From DASXQK01 sp963724385 (GTDB lineage Bacteria > Pseudomonadota > Alphaproteobacteria > Dongiales > Dongiaceae): a DNA stretch of 64,000 nucleotides. The translations under genes and the position numbers were made by a program. Shown here in pieces: positions 44,997 to 55,978 of this stretch. The first letter of the stretch is position 1, and every line of letters begins with the position of its first letter. The notes under the pieces were generated by a model. That model did not search any database. It saw only the letters and a list, made by a program, of their open reading frames with translations, and had not been told where the DNA came from. The stretch covers positions 2,890,439 to 2,954,438 of the forward strand of contig CAVRUJ010000001.1 in assembly GCA_963724385.1 (NCBI GenBank). The letters run 5' to 3'.

Positions 44997-45307
44997 TCAG
45001 ACAAGGCCGACGCCTCCATGGAATGCGGAGCGCCGGCGTACTGGCGGCGGCCTATACTTATTGATCTCGACCGCGGGATGGAGTCCCACGCCGCGCGGCC
45101 GTAGCGGCGGATGACGCCGCCTTTCGATGCAAGCGCAGCGCCACAATTCGCGCGCGCTCGCGCGGCGCCCGGATGCCAACCGCGGAGGATGTCGCCAGGA
45201 TGCGGAGTCGGATTGAGACGCAGGATGCGCTCGCGGACTCGGGGAGACGTTTTGCGCTTGTCCAGGTGCGCGATCAGCTCGGCACGATAGTCGGGTTGAG
45301 CGGTCAT
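44997..45307 (-). CDS. Hypothetical phage protein
   Basis: MTAQPDYRAELIAHLDKRKTSPRVRERILRLNPTPHPGDILRGWHPG is coherent from ATG 45307, which is preceded by GGAGG. After about residue 75 the better continuation is in another frame ending at 44997. About 103 residues, Arg-rich. A copy of the leader motif lies 148 bases upstream (45455-45465). The stretch between could hold a 47-residue peptide starting with TTG and ending in an overlapping ATGA, but this is weak. Confidence 0.45.
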
Positions 45308-45458
45308 CTGGCCTCCAACAACGGCGTACCCGCCTCCGCTATGAAAGCCATCGCCGAAGCGATCGGCCGGCCGCCCGGAGGTGAGGGCTTCTTGCTACTG
45401 GACGCGCCGCGCGCCCTCGGAGGCTGGCGGCCAAAGACCGCGATGCCCAAGAGTGCCG

Positions 45459-45935
45459 TCACGACGCAGTTGGTTTCAGGATGAAGCAGGCTATATGACG
45501 GCCCGTACCCTTACCGATCGATCGGTCCTCAGTAGCCAGCCATCGAACATCGCCTAGATTTCTGACCTCGGTTCCGATGGCTTCCAATAACATCAGCACC
45601 CACTTATCTACTGGGTAGACAAGCACCGATAGCTTTCCTTTTTGCTGCTCAGCTATGGCCTTTCTCACCCACGCGGTAGGTCCCTTTTTCTTTCCTTGAT
45701 GGATGATCGATCCGAACGGAGGATTCACATAATTTGACCGGCCCCATTCGCACGTCAGGCCGTCGAAACCGTTTGGCAATGGGAACGGACAAGGATCGAA
45801 ATCGAAACTGAACTCGGCATCCAACGCCCCATAAAGAGCTGGCGGTGTAAGCCAGTAGTGCTTCCCGTCAGCTCCGTTGCCCTTGTGAAATTTATTTTCA
45901 GAGGGCGCAAGCGTGGACTGATGGGGACTCAGCAT
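45459..45935 (-). CDS. Phage DNA N6-adenine methyltransferase (Dam-like)
   Basis: A 158-residue enzyme. HYWLTPPALYGALDAEFSFDFDPCPFP and SNYVNPPFGSIIHQG with the NPPF catalytic motif define the short phage Dam family, which methylates adenine in phage DNA, usually as protection against host restriction. The stop TGA is part of the leader motif copy at 45455-45465. It overlaps the next methyltransferase gene by seven bases. Confidence 0.8.
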   Translation of the reverse strand: MLSPHQSTLAPSENKFHKGNGADGKHYWLTPPALYGALDAEFSFDFDPCPFPLPNGFDGLTCEWGRSNYVNPPFGSIIHQGKKKGPTAWVRKAIAEQQKGKLSVLVYPVDKWVLMLLEAIGTEVRNLGDVRWLATEDRSIGKGTGRHIACFILKPTAS

Positions 45936-47360
45936 GAGCCCAGCGCGAACATATCCAGTTGCCGGCTGGCCTCGTATGCCGCCTTGGCCTCCGCCTCGAC
46001 ATCCGCGACGGCCGCGGCGATCCGCGCCTCCGCGATCTTGAGGTAGTCGGGCGACAACTCGATGCCGAGGAACCGGAACCCCTCTCGCACGGCGCCGCGG
46101 CCGGTCGAGCCCGAGCCCATGAACGGATCGAGCACCAGGCCGTCGGGCGGAGTCACCAGGCGGGTGAGCCAGCGCATCAGGTCGGTAGGCTTCACCGTCG
46201 GGTGATTGTTCTTGCCCACATCCGGCGCGCCGCCGTCGCGCCGGGTCACATGCTGGCCGGATGTTTCGCGAAACCATGCCGAGCGGCTTAACGTCGGGCA
46301 AGTTCCTCGCAGCCAGCATCGCGATCGGCGCGCGATGCCTTGGCGCAATAGAAGAAGCGCGCGGCCGTGCCGGCGTCGCCATGGAAGAAGGTCCCCACGG
46401 ACCTGTTGAATTTGCCGTAGACATTCTTTGCCGGCGCGCTCGGTTCGGTCCCCTTGACCGGCGCCGATGCGCCGCGCTCGCCGTATTGCGCGAAGGCCTG
46501 AATGACCTCGGCCGAGCCGTCATGCGCGATGTTGGCGGGCCAGCGGCCGGACGCCGCCGCGCCGCCGCCCGCGCGGATATCCGTGGAGCCCGTCGCATCC
46601 TTATCGCGCGTCCCCGCATGCCCGCGGTCGCCGGAGCAATTGCGCGCGTAGTCATCGTCGTTCACGGGGATCCGGCACCCGTCGATGTTGAGCGCCCCGG
46701 TTCCGAATTTCAGGACGTTGTCGACGACGGTCCCGATCAGCGGCTTGCGCGCGACGCAGATGGGCTCCCAGGCCGGCTTTAGCGCCGTGCCCCAGCCGTC
46801 CCATTGCTTCGCCTCGGCGGTCTGCGGGACATGCGCGGTCTTCGCGCCCATCCGGAACTCTTTGGACCCGACTTCGGCTTCGTCGACCTCGCGATTGGTC
46901 GGAAGCGGCTCGCCCTTGGTATCGAGACCGGCCGCCTTGTCGATGCCCTTGGCAACGTCATGCGACTTCGGAAACCCGGAGCCGAACATCCAGCCGATCT
47001 GGTCGCGGATCTCGAAACCGGCATCCTCGATCGCCACGGCCATGCGGTGATAGGTGCGCGTCCCTGAGAACGCCAGGAGGTGCCCGCCGGGCTTGAGCAC
47101 GCGGAAGACCTCGGCCCATGTCTCGACGCGAAACGCGATATCGCCGCCGTCCCAGGTCTCGCCCATGAAGCCGCGCGAGAGCCGGCCGTATTGATCCGTT
47201 CCGGGCTTGCGATCGGCGCCGCCGGTCTTCGCGAACCGCTTGTGGATGCTGACTAGATGATAGGGAGGATCGCAGTTACGCACGAGTCGACCGAGCAATC
47301 GGCGAGGCCTCGCATGACCTCCAAACAGTCGCCGTTGCGTAGATCGATGCGGTCGCCCAT
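45929..47360 (-). CDS. DNA methyltransferase (beta-type N4/N6), two frameshifts
   Basis: It starts MGDRIDLRNGDCLEVMRGLADCSVDSCV at 47360; the catalytic DPPY follows after a shift near 47280 as CDPPYHLVSIHKRFAKT. The target-recognition middle continues through RVLKPGGHLLAFSGTRTYHRMAVAIEDAGFEI. After another shift near 46300 the SAM-binding end appears: HPTVKPTDLMRWLTRLVTPP and LDPFMGSGSTGRGAVREGFRFLGIEL. Order DPPY before FxGxG is that of the beta class. About 475 residues. With the adjacent Dam-like gene it forms a modification pair. Confidence 0.8.
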
Positions 47361-47434
47361 TGCCAGAGAAGGCTACCGTCATGGCGAAAAATGGCGGCGC
47401 GTGAACTTCGGTAAAATTACGATTTTCGCCGTGA

Positions 47435-50400
47435 TTAAGCGTGGTTATCAGTAGTTCTGCGTTGCTTTAGGAAGTATGCGACCCCCGTATCGTCGAGCAA
47501 CTCCATCGGCGTCGTCAGCATGTCCCGGAGGGCATACTTGGTTTCCAGGCGCGCCCGCGCCCGCCGCTCCTCCGGATGGTCGGATACCAGGTCGATCAGC
47601 TCGACGTTGTTCTTCTGGCCGGTCCGGTTGATCCGGCCTTGGCGCTGCGCATGCGTCATGGCCGTCATGGGCGTGTCGTACTGGACGGCGTACTGGCCGC
47701 GCTGGGCATTCATGCCAGTGGCGCCGGCGTCGGAGGCGACCAGGATATCGGCCTCGGCGTCGCCGGTGTCCGGATTGAACATGCGGCGCTTGGCTTCCTT
47801 TTCCTTGGCCGAGTCCTTGCCCGTGATGGCGACGACGCGGAGGCCTTCGCGCTCGAGCCGGGCCTTGATTTGCTCGACCGCCTGTAGGGAGTGCGCGAAC
47901 ACCACGCCAGGCTTGCCGGCGCGCTCGGTCGCCACCTTCACCACGTCATCGAGCTTGGCCGAGTCCGGACTGGCATCCAGGATTTTCCGGATGGCGGAGG
48001 CCTTGATGATGCCGATGCTCTTTTGCAATTCCTGGGCAACGGCCTGGTGCTGTTCGGCCGGGACCCCGGCGAAGGACTCCGGGCTGATAGCCTTCAAGGC
48101 CTCGACATCGACCTTGCCGGTCATCCGCGCCAGGCGCGCATTGGCAAGGTGCTCATCCAGGGACGCCAGGGCCTTCTTCTGCCCGTCCGACACGCCGACG
48201 CTGCGCTCGGTCTTCTTGGCGATCACGTCAGGGTCGATCTTCGACGGATACTGGAAGCGCGCCAGCTCGCGGCGCATCTCATCCTTGGCCGCCATGGTAT
48301 CGACGCCATACTTGCGCATGAATGCGGATTCGTCCGTGTACCGGTCCGGGTCCATCTTCTGTAGCAGCGAGAACACCTCGCTCACGTCGTTCTTCACCGG
48401 ATCCCCGGAGGCGTTGACGTAGTACGGCGAGTTGTCGGACATGGCATCGATGACGTTCGCCAGGGCCGAGTTTTCCTTGCCCTTGCGATTGAGGGTGTTG
48501 TGGCCCTCATCGACGGTCAGATAGTCGAAATTGATCCCTTCCTTATCCATGACCGACTTGAGCCACGCCTTGCGCTCCGGCCGCGTCATGAAGTCGGTGC
48601 TCGCCGACATCGCCTCTGGCGAGATGCCGGCCTGTTGCGCGCCGAGGTGCAGCATGTCGTCGCGGAAGGCCTGGTGCGTCATGACCGCGAAGTTGTGCTT
48701 CGGGTCCTTATAGGCCGCGATGCGTTGCTCCCGGCTGGCGCCGGGCTCGGCGTGCCAATTGAACGTGCCGGGCTTGAGGAACCGCAAGGCCTCGCCGCCG
48801 AATTGCCCCTGGACGATCGACGGCACCAGGAACAGCCCGCGCTTGACCTTCCCCTGCTGTTGCAGGTTTGTGTAGCCGGCCAGCGAGATCAGGGTCTTGC
48901 CAGTGCCGACGCCGAACGACAGCGCGACGCGCTTGTTGGCATCGATCATCTTGACGGCGCGCTGGCGGGCGACGTTTTTCCCGCCGGACATCGTCGGGCG
49001 CATGAGCTTGATCGACTGGCCCGGGCCGGAAATTCTTGCCGACCGCGGGCATCATCGCGCCAATCTGGCGCTCGGCCTCGTGGCCGACCGTGTAGCGTTC
49101 ATCGACTTCGAGCGGCTTGTCTGCCTTCTCCGCCGGCTCGGTCAGATCGCCGTCGCCGGCGAAGAACCCCATTTGCGCGGCCTCGAAACCGGCCTCGGAT
49201 TCGCGCGCGGCGTCCAGCTTGTCCCGGACGCTACCGGCCGCGTATTTGCCTTGGGCGCGATTGCGGAGGCGATCGACAAGGGCGCGCTCTTGCTCCAAGC
49301 GCGCGTCGCGCTTCTCCGGGTCGACGGCGTCCAGATGGTTCAGGTTGCCGCGGATCACGGCGCGGCCGACCTTGAGCGGCGAGCCCGGATTGAGCCGATT
49401 GTAGGTATCGACGAACCCCTTGCTCACCTTGGACCGGATCAGGTCTTGGACGGCGCCATAGGCCTTCTCTACCCCGTGCATGGCTTCGACGTACTTCGGC
49501 CAGGTGATAGACGCGGCGTTGACCTGGGCCGAGAGTTCATCGCGGCGAGCCTTCCACGATGACCACTCCGGATTGGTCACGGTCTCGCCGAACATATCCA
49601 TGGTTTCGCGCTCGGGCTGATTCCCGTCGAGACGTTCCAGCTCGTGGCGGGCCTCGCCCGCCTCCGGCAACTCGTGCGCGACATTGGCGGCGAAGAACTC
49701 CCGGAGCGCCCCTTGATCCTGCGGCGTCATCTCGCCGATCGGCTTGTACGCGGCGACGCCGGCGGGCTCCTCGGCCAAGGCGCGATGCAGGGCGTCAACG
49801 GACTTCTCATCGACCTTGAACGACTGCCGATGCAACGGCGACCGCGTCGCGCCGTATTCCCGCGTGACGAAGGTATCCGCCATCTTCTCGAATGCCGGGC
49901 GCAAGGCCTCCGCCGTCCGCATCTTGCCGTCGGCATCGCGGAGCGGCGCCAGCTCATCGAGGGCCGCCAGATAGTCGGCCGAGCGCTCCGGCCCGACCTT
50001 GGAGAAGAACTCGGCCGACTGTAGATCGGCGACGATATCGGCCGGCAGATCGCCGTCGGCCGTGCGGCCGCCGATATAGTCCTGGACGGACCCGCGCAGG
50101 TCCGCGCCGGGCGCGAACGGTTGCGCCAGGGACGGCGCGACGCCGGCCTTGATTTGCATGTCCAGGTCCGGCCGGTCGGAGATGCCCTGCGGAAACCAGT
50201 CGTCCTGGTCATACTTGCCCTCGATGATATCGAGGTTCCGGCGGACTTGCTCGAGGTCCGCCCGGTTGACCGGCTTGGCGAGACGCGCCATGCCCTCCGG
50301 CGTCACCGACAGGACGCGGTTGCCGGAGGCAGTCTCCAAGGTGTAGTCGCCACGCTCGAGTCCGATCGCGCGGACCTGGCGAATGGCATCCTCGGCCGAG

Positions 50401-51964
50401 ACCTTCCCGAGGGAGACCTGAAACGGCTTGTCGGACTTCCCGCGCTTGAGGGCATAGACCAGGGCCGCATTCGCCTCCATCTCGCCGAAGGCCTGCCCCA
50501 TGATCTTCTGGGCCTCGGCGATGGCCTCGCCGCGGCGATGGTTGATCTCTTGCAGGGCCGCCAGGTCGCCGCCGTTCTCGGCCGAGCCCAAGCTCGATTT
50601 CCTTGGCCTCGTCTTGCAGCTCGCGGGCGCGGCCGATCGCCTCCTCGCTGGCGGCCATGTAGTGATGAAGGTGAAACTGCTCCATGCCATCGGCGACGCG
50701 ATCTATTTCGGCCGGCGTCAGGTCGGTCCGGAGGCGGCCGGCCAGGACTTCGGCCGCGCCGGCGACGCCCAGGACATCGACGACGCTGCGATCGACCAGG
50801 CCGGCGCCACCGGCGGCGAGCGCCAGGGCATTGATGGAATTGAACGCGCCGGCGCCGATATGGCGGCCGAGAACGGCCTTCGGATTGTCGGTTGTCTTCG
50901 CCACCTCGGATAGGAATGACCGGGTCGAAATCGTCCGCAGCTCGTTCGAGATTTCCTCGGCGGCCGCGGCGTCAACCTTGGCGTCCGACACTTCGATCAC
51001 ATAGGCCTTCGGCTCGGCCGTGGCCGTGTCGATTTTCTTCCGCGCCTTCCTGGCTTCCAGGTCCGCCATGCGCCGGCGCTTGTCGAGCTTCATCATCTCG
51101 AGCGCATTCTTGGCGGCGACCAGGCGCGGCTTTAGCTTTTCGGCCGCGTCGGTTTCATCCCGGAGCACGGCCATGTTTTCCTGGACCAGCTTCGCGGTCT
51201 CGCCGCGCGCGATCAGGGCCTTGCGCTGTTCATCCGAGATTGGTTTCTTGACCTCGGCCGCCTCGGCTTCCAGCTTCTCGCCGGAGAGCCCGGCGGCCTC
51301 AGAGCGGCCCTTGTAGTCAGTGGCGTACCCAAGGCCTGCCGGAGCGCTCCGGACCGGGTCAATGTCCTGGACGCTGAGAACGTCCGGGCTTTCGGTTGTC
51401 AGCGGCACCTCGCCAAGATCGGCCTCGGCCCGCGCGCCGGCGTCGGCAAGGATGCGTTGCCGGTTGACCTCGACGGCCTGGACGGCGCGCTTGACCATCT
51501 CGATCTCGTGCGCCTGCCGCATGGTCGTCGCGGACATGGTCCGACTTGTCGGCGTGCATCGACTCGTCGAAGGCGTAGTCCTCCGGGCGCCAGCCCATGG
51601 CGGACGCGACGCCCTGGACGAACTCTCGATTGGCCGAGCGTTGCTGTTCGGAGATCCGGCGATGCGCCTCGGCCTTCTTCTCTTGGAGGCCCAGAACCTT
51701 GTCCCGCTCGCGCTGCTTTTTCTTGTCCTCGCGCCGGGCCTTGGCCTTCTCGCGGATGGCGGCCGCATAGGCTTCCTTCGGCTTGACGCCGGTCAGCCGG
51801 AGGTGATTCAGAGACCCGCCGGCGCCGCCAACGACCTTGTACGAGCCGTCCTTTTGCTCGGTAACTAGAACCGGCTGGCCCTTCTCGTCCGGGCCGTTCG
51901 GATGGACCGTGATCCAGCGCTCGCCGGCCTGGATAGCCTTGAGGAGCAGGACGATGATGCGCAT
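47435..51964 (-). CDS. Giant polyvalent protein 1 with C-terminal helicase domain, three frameshifts
   Basis: Assembled across breaks near 51540, 50590 and 49025 this is one protein of about 1500 residues. It starts MRIIVLLLKAIQAGERWITVHPNG, a leader seen in phage polyvalent proteins. A long helical Lys/Glu-rich middle follows. The C-terminal 520 residues are an SF2/SNF2-like ATPase: Walker A FGVGTGKT, DEGH (LTVDEGHNTLNRKG), and motif VI HAQRQGRINRTGQ. It lies between DNA modification genes and a defence cassette. By analogy with P1 DarB it may be packed in the virion and enter the cell with the DNA, but that is inference. The leader motif and a CGCCA-CTC-TGGCG hairpin lie directly before the ATG. 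Confidence 0.75.
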
Positions 51965-51986
51965 TGCGCCAGAGTGGCGTCACGAC
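51964..51986 (-). promoter_or_regulatory. Leader motif and hairpin before giant protein 1
   Basis: GTCGTGACGCC (51976-51986) continues into CGCCA-CTC-TGGCG, a perfect 5-bp stem. The following AAT leads into the ATG at 51964. Confidence 0.6.
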
Positions 51987-52415
51987 GCTGCGGTATCCGT
52001 TTCGCAGCCTGCGCTATGGCACCGAGCAGCGCCTTATAAATTCCGTCCAGACCAGACCGATTGCAATGGCTTGACCATATCGTGTGCCCATGGTCTGCGC
52101 CTGCCGCGTTCGGTTCAGTTCTCCGGCGCTGGTGGCCAGCCGTGCGCCAGGCGCGATCCGCCGGCGACTTACACGCAAGCTGCCGTCGCCACCTACATCG
52201 TCGATCTTGCCGACGCCGGCCAGGACTGCCGCGAGCGGCTGGCGCGGATCGCCGTTCATTGCAATCGACGCCACCCCGGGGACACCCCTGACCTTGGTCT
52301 CTTGCACCTAAGGGCCAGACACCAAAGCTTGAGATGTGATAGCTTCGCGAAGTTGGCGCCCAGCGGGTGGAGGGCAGGTTATGGCTGGGGACGGGAGCGC
52401 GCGGGAAGCAGCCCC
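51987..52415. other. Region without a clear intact gene
   Basis: No complete gene is convincing. A plus-strand stretch at about 52130-52270 reads coherently (PPATYTQAAVATYIVDLADAGQDCRERLARIAV) and resembles a small outer-membrane spanin or secreted protein, but has no start and is not bounded by a sensible gene. I treat it as a remnant. Confidence 0.35.
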
Positions 52416-52845
52416 CTGGTGTGCTCTGGTTCAAAAAACCCACAATGGGCATTTCTGGTGGCGCTGCTCTTTGTGGCGGCGGTCTGCGTAGTGTTGCCTT
52501 TGTGAACTCCACCCCCTCCGCCTTCAGAGACCCCACAGCAATCTCGATGCGGCGGATCTGGAGAGTGCCTAGGGACAACAGCAGGCCGATCAGGCAAAGA
52601 AGGCGGCAACTGAGGCCGAGACAGCGAAAGAGCTGTGTGACTCAAGCGGCGAGTGTAAGAGGTATAGCAAGGCCCGTCAGGACTGCGCTGTACACATTAA
52701 CAACTGCATCAGCGTGAAGATGGGCAACACCGACGTGGACTATGCGAGCCAGTGCACCACTGACGGCAAAATTGTGGACGCGCCGGACAACCTGCCAAAC
52801 GAACTCCAGTGCATTTGGATTCGTGCCAACAGCCTGCTTCAATGA
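52416..52845 (+). pseudogene. Remnant of a Cys-rich exported protein with an in-frame TAG
   Basis: A signal-type segment (NPQWAFLVALLFVAAVCVVLPL, ending at a TGA near 52503) is followed in another frame by SNLDAADLESA, a TAG (52570-52572), then GQQQADQAKKAATEAETAKELCDSSGECKRYSKARQDCAVHINNC and a tail ending IWIRANSLLQ at 52845. Six Cys residues and the helical start suggest a secreted phage or host cargo protein. It is on the strand opposite to the phage genes, as are the other cargo genes. Confidence 0.4.
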
Positions 52846-52849
52846 ATGC

Positions 52850-53471
52850 GCCCTGCAATCGACGCCGCCGCGCGGGCGCCCATGAACCGAAGCGGTGCTC
52901 GAGCCAGCTTAAGCCGCCGCCAATGCCACTTGGTGCGCTTCCTTTTCTCTCGCTCTACGCGGAAGGCCAGATAAAGAAGAAGCGCATGAAATGGCCCACC
53001 AGATCACTTGGCCCATTACGGCGCTTGCGGCTGAGCCGGGGTTGGCGCTCACTCTATCGTAAAGCAGAACCCTCCTTTTCGACTGTCCACCAAACCATCG
53101 CGGCTATCATCGCCCACCGATGGCCGAGATAGACAAACACGGCAAGGACAGCCGCTATCCCCGCATCAACTCGCGGTTTGGTCCATCATTCCAAAATAAA
53201 TGAATGCTACCGTCGCCACGATGGCGATCAAAAGGCAGATAACAGCCTGCCCCGTGCCGAATGAATGAAGCGCAAGCTGTCGTATTGAGTGACCTGTTTC
53301 TCCAGTTCTGATGGGTCGATCTCCCACCAGAGTAACCAAGTCAGGCTACCCTTCTTTTCGGAGTTGCTACATCTGGTTGTGCCATGTCCCGGTCCCCCAC
53401 CGCTGCCGGATTGAAAATCTCACCGGATTGCCGGCATAGGATAGCCAATTGAACCCTTCACCGCAATTTGA
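52850..53471. other. AT-richer region, no gene seen
   Basis: Short frames only, none with coherent composition. The stretch looks like degenerate cargo DNA between the Cys-rich remnant and the inverted-repeat element. Confidence 0.4.
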
Positions 53472-54071
53472 GGTAGTGTCCTAATTTGATTTCGAGCGCC
53501 CGCTAAACCCAGTAAGTGCCCAAATCACGCTTCGCCCCAATGCCCAGAATGATCAACGGCGGGATCACGCAATGAGACGAATTCCCACAAGGGAAAGTCA
53601 ATGTGCGGGAATACGGCTGGAGGCGGGAGTGCAAGAAAGATGATCTCCGGCCCAAACGCCGTCCCTACTCAATCGGAAGAGCATGTAGATTAGGTAGACG
53701 GCCGTCGCGAGCACCCAGAGCCGAAATAGCCCTTGCTTCACGTTCATGGCTTAGCTGCCTTCCGCTCTGCCACCATCGCCGCCCGCATTGAGGAATTGGT
53801 AGAACGTACTTCCCGATAGGAGCGGAAACCGAAATGGCTGTTGGTTACTGGTTTGTTCAAGAGTACCAGATTGATGGAGAAGCTGGCCCGGAACAACACT
53901 GTGCCGACTGCGGCGAGGCAATCGCAAAGGCGCGCGTGTTCAAAGCCAAAAACGCTGACCCAAAAATGAAGATGCGCCTCCATGTGCCCTCGCACGCAAC
54001 CGATGAAGAACGCCGGCAAATTGAAGAGCTTGGCCTTGATGTGGGGTAAGAATTCAAATTAGGACACCACC
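53472..54071. mobile_element. 600-bp element bounded by 18-bp inverted repeats
   Basis: GGTAGTGTCCTAATTTGA (53472-53489) and TCAAATTAGGACACCACC (54054-54071) match as inverted repeats with 17 of 18 identities. Between them is one small gene (53834-54049) and no transposase. The ends resemble those of small transposons, so I call it a MITE-like or deleted insertion element; a target duplication was not identified. Confidence 0.5.
53834..54049 (+). CDS. Small Cys/His protein inside the inverted-repeat element
   Basis: A 71-residue protein, MAVGYWFVQEYQIDGEAGPEQHCADCGEAIAKARVFKAKN, with a HCADCGE zinc-type pair and a C-terminal EERRQIEELGLDVG helix. It ends four bases before the right inverted repeat. 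No family recognised. Confidence 0.55.
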   Translation: MAVGYWFVQEYQIDGEAGPEQHCADCGEAIAKARVFKAKNADPKMKMRLHVPSHATDEERRQIEELGLDVG

Positions 54072-54300
54072 GATATTCTAAGGATATTGCCGACCGCCGT
54101 TGGCCTACCAAAACACAACCCAGCGCAGAAACGCGCAGGTCGCCAGGTACCAGATTGACACGCACTCCGCGCTTCGTTCTCTCTTTGAGCTTCTAGGCGG
54201 CGGCTGCCTCTGAGGAGATCACCGAATGCGCATGGCTTACGTTGATGAGGCAGGTATTTCCACCCCGGCGCCCTAGGGCGGCCCGTTCCTTATGCCGAGG
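54072..54300. other. Short gap downstream of the ATPase gene
   Basis: No gene or hairpin of note; only fragments of weak coding character are seen. Confidence 0.3.
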
Positions 54301-55978
54301 TCAAAACTGTTCGCAGTTGCCGTAACGGCTCATAAATCCCGCTGTGGGCACCGTCATCTTGTTCTTGTCCTCGGCCAATAGGTAGTCCTTGAACAGTGCC
54401 TTAATGTTGCTCCGAGCTTCAGGTGATCCCATATCGCGAGCCCAATTTACGATTTCGTCCCGCGGACGAGGAAATCGATAGCCCGTTGTCAACGCCATTT
54501 GTTCCAAATAGACAGCTTCGTTCTCCGCCAAATCAAGGTGGGCTTCTCCGCAGTGCGTTACGCCGAGTTTTGTCCCGTCGAGATGGCATCGTGTTCGGCT
54601 CGAAGGGCTCGATCAGTCGGTAAAGGCAGCATCTGATCGACAGCATTCCGGACGTCCCCCGCATCGACCCCGCAAGGTTCGAGGAATCCACGAGTTCAGA
54701 AAGGCTAATATATCCTCGATCCACGTCATCTCCCGCCGAGGCTCGGAGCGCCAGAAGGAATTGTAAGATGGAGGCGATCAATAGTGGTGAAACGGGTCTC
54801 TGCCCATCAGTCCAGAATATGTTCTGAATGAAGTCATTGGTCTGATTTGTGTGGCGATCGTAGTCTCCGGTTATCATCGCGCGAACAGTCCTACGATAAT
54901 CGAAAGCATGCCTTCGAGTATCCACATAGATCCTGATTAGATCATCCACTTGAAATGTAGGCGAGGTAATAGTCTTTTGCGCCAGAACAAGCATTCGCCT
55001 GATGTTAAAATTGGACAACCGCCCGACCAACCCTGACAATGCTTCGTTTCGTACAAATGCATCCTCGATCACATTAACAAATGCATTTAGATTTGGGATC
55101 GAAACTCGAATTCCCCTTGAACTAAAATAAGTCTTCGACGCGCCGTCCCCCTTCTCCAGCTTGGTCCGGATATAGCCTATTCGACGAGCGAGCACCTCCT
55201 TTGCTGCCGGGGTCGGCAGATAAAATGACCGCGAGATGTATGATTGAAACGAACCGGATTTCGAAAGCCGCCAAATTGAGCGATCCGTTATGGGGATTGA
55301 GATAAAGGACAAACAGGCGTTTCTCAGGGCGATTGCGAACTGAAATACTTTCTCTTGAATTTCCAGCGGAAACTGATCTGTGTTGTCAAAAATTAAGCAA
55401 GGGAGCAGCCTGCGCCCGGCTATTGCATGTCTCATTAGCCCGATGACGTAGTCGTCTGGTTGTTCCTGCCTTCGGGCTTCAACGTACGTTCCGAATTGGA
55501 TTTTAAATTGATTTTTGTCTGTCTCGTAGAGATGCCTAAATGTACCCTCGCTCCACCGCTTATAGACCCTGAAGAATATGCCCTGGAAATCCTCGTAGGA
55601 CGGCTGGCGGTCCCCAAACATAGCGTCCTCCAGACTGTCGCGTAGACGCTCAGCCAGCCAGCGTTGAATGGTCTTCTCGTCGCCGGTGTAGTCGGCCAAG
55701 TCGACGCGGGTTAGTACGCACAACCGGCGCAGTTCATTCGGAAGAACGTCAGAAAAGAAGCGCATCATGAAAGTGGATTTGCCGGCGCCTATGTTCCCAA
55801 TGATCAGACATATTTCGGAAATCTTCGACTTCATCACCGCCTCGATCTCCAGTTGGAGCGCTTGGCTCCGTTCTGTCTCTATTGCCTGAATTGAATTGGT
55901 GAGGTGCGCCGCGATCTTCGTTAGCGTTAAGTCCGCTTCGCGGCTTTCTCGTGTTTCCACGAAGCACGCCCGCCTCAT
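54301..55978 (-). CDS. P-loop ATPase of a nuclease-ATPase cassette, one frameshift near the 3' end
   Basis: About 558 residues. Walker A is ICLIIGNIGAGKSTFMMRFF (about residue 65) and a Walker B-like LLPCLIFDNTDQFPLE lies about 130 residues later. A helical lid and arm region follow (SKSGSFQSYISRSFYLPTP, NFNIRRMLVLAQK). The C-terminal part (DGTKLGVTHCGEAHLDLAENEAVYLEQMALTTGYRFPRPRDEI) is a winged-helix-like end, in another frame joined near 54600. The layout resembles KAP/STAND-like effector ATPases of bacterial defence. Its start overlaps the nuclease stop (ATGA at 55975-55978), so the two are coupled. AT-richer than the phage backbone. Confidence 0.7.

Noticed and set aside
45308..45454. 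48-codon frame starting TTG and ending in an ATGA overlap
   Set aside because: Non-standard start and low-complexity Arg/Pro content; only mentioned in the neighbouring entry.
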